Assembly (NCBI RefSeq): GCF_000971335.1
Contig: NZ_JZJL01000004.1
Location: 103,783 to 167,782, forward strand
DNA: 64,000 nt
Direction of reading: 5' to 3'
Source of the DNA: Chromobacterium vaccinii
GTDB lineage: Bacteria > Pseudomonadota > Gammaproteobacteria > Burkholderiales > Chromobacteriaceae
Shown: positions 46,739 through 54,366 of the stretch, one piece after another
Position numbering within the stretch: the stretch's first letter is position 1
Layout: every line of letters begins with the position of its first letter
Position numbers and translations under genes: made by a program
Notes under the pieces: model-generated
The model's database searches: none
What the model was told of the DNA's origin: nothing
The model's input: the letters and a program-made list of their open reading frames with translations, nothing else

Positions 46739-46842
46739 AACTTGCCCAAAGTTGTTATGCAGACAATCACCACAAATAGGCGGATTTCCGGCATCGTTGC
46801 CGGAAGCAAACCGACCGCCGCAACAAGGTACAGGGAGGGATG

Positions 46843-48297
46843 ATGAGTCACGACTATCAGGCGATCGCCGCGCAGATACTGCAAAACATCGGCGGCGCGG
46901 CCAATATCCGCCAGGCTGCGCACTGCCTCACCCGGCTACGCATCTCTTTGCACGACGAAGCCAAGGTCAACAGCGACGCGCTGCGGCAGGTGGCGCTGGT
47001 GAAGGGCCACTTCAGCAATGCCGGCGTGTTCCAGATCGTCATCGGCGCCGGCGACGTGGACCGCGTCTACGCCGAGATGGTGAAGCAGGGCGGCGTGGCC
47101 CGCGCCACCATCGCCGACGTCAAGGCCAGCGGCGACGCCAAGCAGAACCGGCTGCAGCAACTGGTGAAGGTGTTCTCGGACGTGTTCATGCCGATATTGC
47201 CGGCCATCGTCATCGCCGGCCTGTTGATGGGCGCCAATAACCTGCTGGGCGCCAAGGGCATGTTCATAGAGGGCAGGAGCCTGCTGGACGCCTATCCGGG
47301 CCTGTCCGGACTGTGGGGGCTGATCAATATGATGGCCAACACGTCCTTTGTCTTCCTGCCGGCGCTGGTGGGCTGGTCCGCCGCCAAGCGCTTTGGCGGC
47401 AGCGAGATTCTGGGCATCGTGCTGGGCCTGCTGCTGGTGCATCCGGACCTGCTCAATGCCTGGGGTTACGGCAAGGCGGCGGCGGGGCTGGATGGCGCGT
47501 CGGTGCCTTACTTCGACCTGTTTGGCCTGCATATCGAAAAAGTGGGCTATCAGGGCCAGATCCTGCCCATCCTGGCCGCCGCCTGGGTGATGTGCCGCGT
47601 TGAACTGTGGCTGCGGCCCCGGGTGCCCAACGCGGTGCAACTGCTGGTGGTGCCGATTGTCACCATCGCGGTCAGCGGCTTTTTGGCGCTGGCGGTGATT
47701 GGCCCCTTGGCCCGCCACCTCGGCATCGCCGTCACCGACGCGCTGGTCTATGTGTTCAATCTGGCGCCGTGGCTGGGCGCGGCCTTGTTCGGCGCGCTGT
47801 ACGCGCCGCTGGTGCTGACCGGCATGCACCATATGTTCATCGCGGTAGACCTGCAGCTGATTGCCAGCCAGGGCGGCACCTTCATCTGGCCGATGATCGC
47901 CTTGTCCAATATCGCGCAGGGCAGCGCCGCGCTGGCGATGTTCTGGCTGGCCAGGAGCGCCAACGACAAGAACATGGCGTCCACCTCGGCGATATCGGCC
48001 TTCTTCGGCATCACCGAGCCGGCGATGTTCGGCGTCAATCTGCGTTACAAGCTGCCGTTCTACGCGGCGCTGGCCGGCTCCGCCTGCGCGGCGGTGCTGA
48101 TCAGCCTGGGCCACGTCAAGGCGTCGGCGATAGGCGTCGGCGGCCTGCCGGCCTTCATCTCCATCATTCCGCAGTACATCCCGCTGTTCCTGGCGGGCAT
48201 GCTGGTGGCGCTGATCGTGCCCTTCGGCCTGACCTGGCTGCTGGCGCGCCGCCAGTTGACGGCGGCTGCCCAAGAGGAGGCCACGCAACATGCGTAA
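46843..48297 (+). CDS. treB: PTS trehalose-specific EIIBC component
   Basis: TreB imports trehalose as trehalose-6-phosphate. An N-terminal IIB domain with phosphocysteine C28 (RQAAHCLTRLR) is followed by a IIC domain of about ten helices (FSDVFMPILPAIVIAGLLMGANNL, MHHMFIAVDLQLI, FFGITEPAMFGVNLRYKLPF). There is no IIA domain, so it must take phosphate from EIIA-Glc (Crr) encoded elsewhere. I favour the second of two ATGs (46843) because GGAGG is four bases upstream; the first is at 46840. It overlaps treC by 8 bases. Confidence 0.95.
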   Translation: MSHDYQAIAAQILQNIGGAANIRQAAHCLTRLRISLHDEAKVNSDALRQVALVKGHFSNAGVFQIVIGAGDVDRVYAEMVKQGGVARATIADVKASGDAKQNRLQQLVKVFSDVFMPILPAIVIAGLLMGANNLLGAKGMFIEGRSLLDAYPGLSGLWGLINMMANTSFVFLPALVGWSAAKRFGGSEILGIVLGLLLVHPDLLNAWGYGKAAAGLDGASVPYFDLFGLHIEKVGYQGQILPILAAAWVMCRVELWLRPRVPNAVQLLVVPIVTIAVSGFLALAVIGPLARHLGIAVTDALVYVFNLAPWLGAALFGALYAPLVLTGMHHMFIAVDLQLIASQGGTFIWPMIALSNIAQGSAALAMFWLARSANDKNMASTSAISAFFGITEPAMFGVNLRYKLPFYAALAGSACAAVLISLGHVKASAIGVGGLPAFISIIPQYIPLFLAGMLVALIVPFGLTWLLARRQLTAAAQEEATQHA

Positions 48298-49939
48298 GGA
48301 CATGAAACAGGCGGTGGTGTATCAGATCTACCCCAAGAGCTTCAGCAGCCACCGCAACCAAGCCACCGGCGACCTGCTGGGCGTGGCGGACAGGCTGGAT
48401 TACCTGGCCTGGCTGGGCGTGGACTACCTGTGGTTGACGCCGTTCTACCGCTCGCCGCAGCATGACAACGGCTACGACGTCAGCGACTATTACAGCATCG
48501 ACCCGGCCTACGGCAGCATGGAAGACTTCGAGCTGCTGCTGGCCGAGGCCAAGCGGCGAGGCATTGGCGTGATGCTGGACATCGTGGTCAACCACACCTC
48601 CACCGAGCATGCCTGGTTCCAGGAGGCCTTGAAGGGCAGGGGCAACCCTTACCGCGACTTCTACATCTGGCGCGACGCGCCGAACAACTGGCAGTCCAAG
48701 TTCGGCGGCAGCGCCTGGGAGAAGGACCCCGCCAGCGGCCAGTACTATCTGCATTTGTTCGACAAGACCCAGGCCGATCTGAACTGGGACAACCCGGCGC
48801 TGCGCCAGGCGGTGTTCGAGATGATGCGCTTCTGGCGCGACAAGGGCGTGGCCGGCTTCCGTCTGGACGTGATCAACCTGATCTCCAAGGACCCGGCCTT
48901 CTCCGAAGACGACAGCGACGGCCGCCACTTCTACACCGATGGCCCGCGCGTGCATGAATACCTGCAGCAGATGCACCGCGAAGTGTTCGACGGCCATGAG
49001 TTGATGACGGTGGGCGAGATGTCGTCCACCTCGCTGGAGCACTGCATCGCCTACAGCCGGCCGGACCGGCGCGAGCTGAGCATGACCTTCAACTTCCACC
49101 ATCTGAAGGTGGATTATCCGGATGGCGAAAAGTGGCGGCCGGGGTCGGTGGACTTCATCGCGCTCAAGCGCATCCTGTCCGACTGGCAAAACGGCATGCA
49201 CGCCGGCGGCGGCTGGAACGCGCTGTTCTGGTGCAATCACGACCAGCCGCGCGCGCTGTCGCGTTTCGGCGACGACGGCCGCTGGCGCACCGAGTCCGCC
49301 AAGATGCTGGCCACCGCGCTGCACGGTCTGCAGGGCACGCCCTATATCTATCAGGGCGAGGAGATCGGCATGGCCGACCCTGGCTTCGCCGATATCGGCC
49401 AGCTGCGCGACGTGGAAAGCCTGAACGCCTATCGCCAGCTGCTGGCGGAGGGCTATGCCGACGCCGAGGCGATGGCGGTGATACGCCAGCGCTCGCGCGA
49501 CAACGCCCGCACGCCGATGCAGTGGGACGACAGCCCCAACGCCGGCTTCAGCGCGGCGGAGCCGTGGATAGCCGTGGCGGCGGACGCGGCCGAGATCAAT
49601 GTCGCCGCCGCCATCGGCGACAAGCATTCCGCGCTGCATCACTACCGCCGCTTGATCCAGCTGCGCAAGCGATACCGGGTATTCGCCGACGGCGACTACC
49701 GCTGCCTGACGCCAGACCATCCCAGCCTGTGGGCCTACACCCGCCGCTGCGACGGTGAAGTGCTGCTGGTCATCAACCACTTCGGCGCCGACAACATCCA
49801 TTACCAGCCGCCGCCGGACGCCGTGCCGGAGGGCTGGGCGCTGGAGCTGCTGCTGTCCAACCACCCGCCGCATGCCGATGGCCAGTTGAGGCCCTGGCAT
49901 TCGCTGCTGTATCGGGCCGCGCCGCCAAGCGTTTCCTAA
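48290..49939 (+). CDS. treC: Alpha,alpha-phosphotrehalase
   Basis: TreC splits trehalose-6-phosphate into glucose and glucose-6-phosphate. The 549-residue GH13 enzyme has the nucleophile D193 (GFRLDVINL), acid E243 (TVGEMSS) and D318 (CNHDQPR), plus the oligo-1,6-glucosidase-like region DIVVNHTSTEHAWFQ. It is translationally linked to treB. Close family members hydrolyse isomaltose-type sugars; the PTS context makes phosphotrehalase the firm choice. Confidence 0.96.
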   Translation: MRKDMKQAVVYQIYPKSFSSHRNQATGDLLGVADRLDYLAWLGVDYLWLTPFYRSPQHDNGYDVSDYYSIDPAYGSMEDFELLLAEAKRRGIGVMLDIVVNHTSTEHAWFQEALKGRGNPYRDFYIWRDAPNNWQSKFGGSAWEKDPASGQYYLHLFDKTQADLNWDNPALRQAVFEMMRFWRDKGVAGFRLDVINLISKDPAFSEDDSDGRHFYTDGPRVHEYLQQMHREVFDGHELMTVGEMSSTSLEHCIAYSRPDRRELSMTFNFHHLKVDYPDGEKWRPGSVDFIALKRILSDWQNGMHAGGGWNALFWCNHDQPRALSRFGDDGRWRTESAKMLATALHGLQGTPYIYQGEEIGMADPGFADIGQLRDVESLNAYRQLLAEGYADAEAMAVIRQRSRDNARTPMQWDDSPNAGFSAAEPWIAVAADAAEINVAAAIGDKHSALHHYRRLIQLRKRYRVFADGDYRCLTPDHPSLWAYTRRCDGEVLLVINHFGADNIHYQPPPDAVPEGWALELLLSNHPPHADGQLRPWHSLLYRAAPPSVS

Positions 49940-50044
49940 CCGCCCCCGCACCCGAATACCGCTTTCATGCCGGCCGCCAGGCCGGCAGGGCGGAGCTTTG
50001 CCCGCGCCTGGCGCGCGACCATCGATAAGTACAAGGAGACAAGA

Positions 50045-51313
50045 ATGAGGACGAAAACGATAAGCTGGCTGTGCGTGCTGATGCCGTTGGGGAATGTGCT
50101 GCCGGCCTGGGCGGACGATGCGCCCGCCGCTGCGCCGGCGCCGCAGATCAGCGCCGAGCAATTGAGCGGCGCGGTGAAGAAGGCGCTGGACGACATGGGC
50201 TTCCAGTTCGACGGCTATCTGCGCAGCGGCTTCTACGGCAGCGCCGGCGACAATCTGCCCAAGGGCCAATACCAGCTGGGCGGCGATTTGCAGCATTTCC
50301 GCCTGGGCAACGAGGGCGACACCTATATCGAATTCGGCGTCGGCAAAAAATGGACGCTGGGCAACGGCGTCAGCTGGGGCGCTTACGTGATGCCCACCAT
50401 CTACAACGGCAAGACCAGCGCCTCGCAGGTTTATGGCTACATCAGCGGGCTGGAATTCGCGCCCAATCTGACGCTGTGGGCCGGCCAGCGCTACCACCGC
50501 GTCCAGGACATCCACATCCTGGACAACTGGCTGATGCAGGACGGCGACAACTACGGCGCCGGCGTGGACGGCATCGCCGTCGGCAAGGTCAGGCTGAACC
50601 TGTCGGTGTCCTCGTCCGGCAGCTACGCCAACGACAACGCCACGCCCAACAACGCGCGCCGGGCCAATTTTCAGCTGGCCGGCATCGAGACTAACCCGGG
50701 CGGCAAACTGACGCTGACCGGCGCGGCGATAGGAGGCGATTTCGCCATCGGCAAGCCCGGCGCGGCGCTGGGCCTGCTGCACAATCAAAAGGATTTCCTG
50801 GCTCAGGGCGTCAACAATTCGCTGTTCCTGCAAACGTCCACCGGCCATGCCTCGCTGTCCGGGCAGTTTTATAACCTCGACAATAACGGCGCGGCGCAGG
50901 CCGGCGCGCGGCAGAATCGCATCGCCGAAGTGGTGGACTGGCAGCGCGGACGCTTCGGCGGCCAGGCGGTGCTCGGCTGGCAGACGACGGCGCCGGACAA
51001 CGCCGCCAAATACCGCGATGCCACCCTCGGCGGCCGCTTGTCCTACGGCGTGGCGGCCAACATCAAGCTGCTGACCGAGATCGGCCTGACCCGGCGCAAT
51101 GCCGACGATCAGCCGGCGCAGCAGCTGAACAAGGCCACGCTGGCGGTGGCGTTCTCGCCCAATACCGACTTCTGGACCCGGCCGGAGCTGCGGGTGTACG
51201 CCAGCCATTACAACTGGAACAACGCGGCGGCGCAGGCCAACCTGACCACCTTCGCCGCCAATGGCCGCACCCACGCCAATACCTTCGGCGTGCAGCTGGA
51301 GGCGTGGTGGTAA
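50045..51313 (+). CDS. LamB-type carbohydrate porin
   Basis: This 422-residue outer-membrane porin is in the maltoporin family: signal peptide (to PAWA, near residue 24), an Ala/Pro-rich start with a short helix (ISAEQLSGAVKKALDDMG), then FDGYLRSGFYGSAGDN and RLGNEGDTYIEFGVGKKW, the LamB signature, and a C-terminal strand ending RPELRVYASHYNW...FGVQLEAWW with the terminal aromatic. It follows treC by 105 bases with AAGGAG upstream of the ATG, so it likely lets trehalose through the outer membrane. Confidence 0.92.
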   Translation: MRTKTISWLCVLMPLGNVLPAWADDAPAAAPAPQISAEQLSGAVKKALDDMGFQFDGYLRSGFYGSAGDNLPKGQYQLGGDLQHFRLGNEGDTYIEFGVGKKWTLGNGVSWGAYVMPTIYNGKTSASQVYGYISGLEFAPNLTLWAGQRYHRVQDIHILDNWLMQDGDNYGAGVDGIAVGKVRLNLSVSSSGSYANDNATPNNARRANFQLAGIETNPGGKLTLTGAAIGGDFAIGKPGAALGLLHNQKDFLAQGVNNSLFLQTSTGHASLSGQFYNLDNNGAAQAGARQNRIAEVVDWQRGRFGGQAVLGWQTTAPDNAAKYRDATLGGRLSYGVAANIKLLTEIGLTRRNADDQPAQQLNKATLAVAFSPNTDFWTRPELRVYASHYNWNNAAAQANLTTFAANGRTHANTFGVQLEAWW

Positions 51314-51349
51314 ACGCGGCTTGAGCGGTTTTGCAAACGATTGTTTACG

Positions 51350-51383
51350 GTGCCGCGGCGAGAGTCGCGGCACTTTGTCGTTT
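51350..51383 (+). terminator. Terminator after the porin gene
   Basis: GTGCCGCG, loop, CGCGGCAC, followed by TTTGTCGTTT. It ends the treBC-porin operon. Confidence 0.75.
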
Positions 51384-51425
51384 GGGGATAGTCTGTCTGG
51401 CATGACGACATATCGGGAGAGGGCG

Positions 51426-51872
51426 ATGAGCGGTTTGCTGACGGGCGGTTTGGCCGCCTTGCTGTTGGTTTCCGGCTTGGCCTGGGCGGATATCGGCGAC
51501 TCCGCGGCATCGACGCCCCGCGTCAGGCTGGAGTGCCTGCCCGACGGCGACGGCGCCGATTGGCATGGCTGGCTGTCCGCCAGGCTGGCGCTGCGGGGCC
51601 TGGAGGAGGGGCCGCCGCCGGGCTGGCGGCTGTGTTTCGCCGAGGAGCAGCGGCAGCAGTGGGTGGAGCAGCCTATGGACTGGCGTTACGACGGCTACTG
51701 GCGGCAACCGCCGTACCGGCTGGAGCAGTGGGCCGAGCTGAGCCTGACAGTGAAGGGCGAAAATGGCGCGGTACTGTGGAGCGGCCGGGAGCGGCTTGGC
51801 GATGGAGACAACCGCCGCGCCAAGCTGGAGCGGGCCGCGAGACGGCTGGTGGACAGGATGCCGCTGCCGTGA
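51426..51872 (+). CDS. Exported protein of unknown function
   Basis: A 148-residue protein with a signal peptide (MSGLLTGGLAALLLVSGLAWA, cut before DIGDS). The mature part has LECLPDGDGADWHGWLSARLALRGL, then WRLCFAEEQRQQWVEQPMDWRYDGYWRQPPYRLEQWAELSLTV, rich in Trp and Arg, and a pair of Cys. I do not recognise a family. The ATG at 51426 has GGGAGAGGG directly upstream; one eight codons earlier does not. It appears to be a single gene. Confidence 0.65.
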   Translation: MSGLLTGGLAALLLVSGLAWADIGDSAASTPRVRLECLPDGDGADWHGWLSARLALRGLEEGPPPGWRLCFAEEQRQQWVEQPMDWRYDGYWRQPPYRLEQWAELSLTVKGENGAVLWSGRERLGDGDNRRAKLERAARRLVDRMPLP

Positions 51873-52046
51873 CTGGTTTGTTATGACTATTGATTATTTG
51901 CTTGTGTGATATTGGTGTTTTCCCGTATTGTGACCGCAGCCTCCTGCGGTAGTATCGATGGCCTCGGCGCGCATGGCCTGCATATGGCAGACAAGACAGG
52001 GCAGCCGCAGTGGGACAAATCAGATCACAAACAGCCGAATCCGAGT

Positions 52047-52111
52047 ATGAGGCGCCCGCCTGGACAGCGGGCGTCTTGTCGTTTCAGCGCCGCCGCCATG
52101 TACGGCGGCGC
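52047..52111 (+). promoter_or_regulatory. Hairpin-rich leader of the amino-acid permease gene
   Basis: CGCCCGC, CTGGACA loop, GCGGGCG (52053-52073), followed by TCTTGTCGTTT, resembles an attenuator; a second hairpin GCGCCGCCG/CGGCGGCGC (52087-52111) follows. A short frame starting ATGAGGCGC at 52047 (30 codons, MRRPPGQRAS) runs through both. No known riboswitch class is recognised. Confidence 0.4.
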
Positions 52112-52145
52112 GGGCCGGTGCGGGCAAGATACGGGATAGTAGACA

Positions 52146-53543
52146 ATGAGTTTGATGCGCAAGAAGAGCGTGCAGGGCATGTTGGCCGCCGCTCAGACTT
52201 CGCGCGGATTGAGAAAAGAGCTCTCCGCGTTCGACCTTACCATGCTGGGCATCGGCGCCATCATCGGCACCGGGATTTTCGTGCTCACCGGCACCGGCGC
52301 CACCATCGCCGGCCCCGGCCTGGTGCTTTCCTTCGTCATCAGCGCCTTCGCCTGCGGCTTCGCGGCGATGTGCTATGCCGAATTCGCCTCCATGCTGCCG
52401 ATTTCCGGCTCCACTTACACCTACGCTTACGCCACCCTGGGCGAGCTGATCGCCTGGATCATAGGCTGGGATCTGCTGCTGGAATACCTGCTGGCCTCGT
52501 CGGCGGTGTCCGTCGGCTGGTCCGGCTACTTCCAGAGCCTGTTGTCCGGCTTCGGCGTCACGCTGCCGCAGGCGCTCACCGCCGCCGCCGGCTCGGTGCC
52601 GGGCAAGGAAACCTTGTTCAACCTGCCGGCCTTCTGCATCGCGATGATCATCACCGCGCTGCTGGCCTTCGGCATCAAGGAATCCAAGCGCGTCAACAAC
52701 ATCGTGGTGCTGATCAAGGTGGCGGTGGTGGTGCTGTTCATCGCCATCGGCGTGTGGCACGTGAAGCCTGCCAACTGGGAACCGGCGCTGCCGTTCGGCT
52801 TCTCCGGCGTGTTCCACGGCGCGGCCATCGTGTTCTTCAGCTTCATCGGCTTCGATGCGGTCACCTGCGCGGCTGAAGAAGTGAAGAACCCGGCCAAGGA
52901 CATTCCGCGCGGCGTGATCTGGTCGCTGGCGGTGTGCTCCATCCTGTACGTGGTGGTGGCCGCCATCATGACCGGCATCGTGCCCTACATGCAGTTCGCC
53001 GGAGTAGACCACCCGGTGTCGCTGGCGCTGCAGGTGGCCAAGCTGGACTGGTTCGCCGGCTTCGTCGATCTGGGCGCCATCCTGGGCATGATGACGGTGA
53101 TCCTGGTGATGACCTACGGCCAGACCCGCATCCTGTTCGCGATGAGCCGCGACGGCCTGCTGCCCAAGATCTTCTCCGAGGTGAACCCGAAATACGGCAC
53201 GCCGTACAAGGCCACCTGGCTGATCGGCACCATCATCGCGCTGCTGGCCGGTTTCGTGCCGCTGCACACGCTGGCCGAGCTGGTGAACATCGGCACGCTG
53301 GCGGCATTCGCGTTGATCGCGCTGTCGGTGATCGTGCTGCGCAAGCGCGAGCCGGACCTGCCGCGCAAGTTCGTCTGCCCGGCGGTGCCCACCATCCCGG
53401 CGCTGGCCATCCTGTGCTGCGGTTTCCTGATGACCCAGCTGTCGCTGCTGACCTGGACCTGCTTCGCCGCCTGGCTGATCATCGGCCTGGTGGTGTACTT
53501 CGGCTACTCGCGGCGCAACTCGCTGCTGCACAATCCGGCCTGA
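52146..53543 (+). CDS. APC superfamily amino acid permease
   Basis: This 465-residue, twelve-helix protein is of the cationic amino-acid/YfnA type in the APC superfamily. The opening LRKELSAFDLTMLGIGAIIGTGIFVLTGTGATIAGPGL is the family hallmark, and GKETLFNLPAFC, FFSFIGFDAVTCAAEEVKNPAKDIPRGV and TYGQTRILFAMSRDGLLP complete it. Substrate is likely an amino acid, not determinable further. A foldable leader precedes it and a terminator follows. Confidence 0.93.
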   Translation: MSLMRKKSVQGMLAAAQTSRGLRKELSAFDLTMLGIGAIIGTGIFVLTGTGATIAGPGLVLSFVISAFACGFAAMCYAEFASMLPISGSTYTYAYATLGELIAWIIGWDLLLEYLLASSAVSVGWSGYFQSLLSGFGVTLPQALTAAAGSVPGKETLFNLPAFCIAMIITALLAFGIKESKRVNNIVVLIKVAVVVLFIAIGVWHVKPANWEPALPFGFSGVFHGAAIVFFSFIGFDAVTCAAEEVKNPAKDIPRGVIWSLAVCSILYVVVAAIMTGIVPYMQFAGVDHPVSLALQVAKLDWFAGFVDLGAILGMMTVILVMTYGQTRILFAMSRDGLLPKIFSEVNPKYGTPYKATWLIGTIIALLAGFVPLHTLAELVNIGTLAAFALIALSVIVLRKREPDLPRKFVCPAVPTIPALAILCCGFLMTQLSLLTWTCFAAWLIIGLVVYFGYSRRNSLLHNPA

Positions 53544-53559
53544 TCTGGGCCGTGTTCGG

Positions 53560-53590
53560 ACAAAGCGGAGCCCATGGGCTCCGTTTTTTG
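53560..53590 (+). terminator. Terminator after the permease gene
   Basis: CGGAGCCC and GGGCTCCG around a 2-base centre, then TTTTTTG. It lies between converging genes. Confidence 0.85.
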
Positions 53591-53598
53591 TTTCCGCC

Positions 53599-54258
53599 TC
53601 AGGCTGGCGCGCAGAGCCGGCGCAGCAGCAGGTGGGAGGCCCGCTCGCCCGGCACTAGCTCCTCGCACTGGTAGCCGAGCGCGGGAAGATCCAGCCCGGA
53701 GAACAAGGCTTCGCCGCTTCCCAGCAGCGTGGGCGCGATGGCGAGGTGGAGCTCGTCGATCAGGCCGGCGCGCAGGTATTGCCGCACCGTATCGACGCCG
53801 CCGCCCAGCCTCACGTCCCGGCCGCCGGCCGCTTCGCGGGCCCGATCCAGGGCGGAGAGGATGCCGTCGGATATGAAGTGGAAAGTCGTTCCACCCTTCA
53901 TGACGAGAGTGGGGCGGGGGTGATGGCTCAGCACGAACACCGGGACGCGGTAGGGCGGTTCCTCGCCCCACCATCCCTTCCATTCCAGATCGGGCCAGGG
54001 GCCGCGCAGCGGGCCGAACATATTGCGTCCCAATATCCAGGCGCCGACATTGTCGAAGCCGCGCTCGATGAAACCGTTGTCCACCCCGGCTTCGCCGCCG
54101 ATGCCGCCGCTGTGCAGGCGCTGGAAGGCGGCGGTGGCGAACGCCCATTGGTGCAAGGCCATGCCGCCAATGCCCAGCGGGTGCTCAAGGCTCTGCGCCG
54201 GTCCCGCGCCGAAACCGTCTATGGACAGGGAAAAGCAGGCTACGCGCAGCTTGCCCAT
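53599..54258 (-). CDS. Dihydrofolate reductase family protein (RibD C-terminal type)
   Basis: This 219-residue protein fits the RibD_C/dihydrofolate-reductase-like family: KLRVACFSLSIDGFGAGP at the start, GAWILGRNMFGPLRG, VPVFVLSHHPRPTL near the centre and GGRDVRLGGGVDTVRQYLRAGLIDELHLAIAPTLLGSGEALF, which supplies the NADPH-binding part. It probably reduces a small substrate with NADPH; the substrate is unknown. The ATG at 54258 has GGAGAA upstream. Confidence 0.88.
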   Translation of the reverse strand: MGKLRVACFSLSIDGFGAGPAQSLEHPLGIGGMALHQWAFATAAFQRLHSGGIGGEAGVDNGFIERGFDNVGAWILGRNMFGPLRGPWPDLEWKGWWGEEPPYRVPVFVLSHHPRPTLVMKGGTTFHFISDGILSALDRAREAAGGRDVRLGGGVDTVRQYLRAGLIDELHLAIAPTLLGSGEALFSGLDLPALGYQCEELVPGERASHLLLRRLCAPA

Positions 54259-54316
54259 TGCGTTCTCCATTGGTGGGAAATCGAGTCATGTCCGATTTAT
54301 AGACGCGGAAACGGGA

Positions 54317-54345
54317 TGAAAAAACGCCGCCCATTGGGCGGCGTT
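54317..54345 (-). terminator. Terminator of the DegP-type protease gene
   Basis: On the minus strand AACGCCGCCC, ATT-type loop, GGGCGGCGTT, then a T-run (54317-54322). Confidence 0.85.
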
Positions 54346-54366
54346 GCTTATTCGGAGCGGACGGGC

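Larger units (their letters stand above)
45635..46842. other. Foreign segment between treR and treB
   Basis: About 1.2 kb that breaks the trehalose locus. It holds, in minus-strand order, two hairpin repeats (46507-46590), an attC-like site (46299-46410), a WapI-type gene (45868-46293), a second attC-like site (45805-45873) and a short broken frame (45644-45787). Codon use and AT content differ from the neighbours. From 46618 the sequence returns to a terminator, TreR-like operators and treB. Confidence 0.7.

Noticed and set aside
46417..46923. A 168-codon minus-strand frame upstream of the cassette
   Set aside because: It overlaps the treB promoter, operators and start, has no family resemblance and crosses two palindromic repeats. 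A coding role is unlikely.
48164..51403. A very long open frame (over 1000 codons) on the minus strand
   Set aside because: It runs antisense to treC and the porin, its product is low-complexity and matches nothing, and it arises from the GC-rich third positions of the real genes. Similar long antisense frames at 13095-15188 (opposite rpoN/lptB) and 22160-24688 (over the tRNA and the receptor) were dropped for the same reason.
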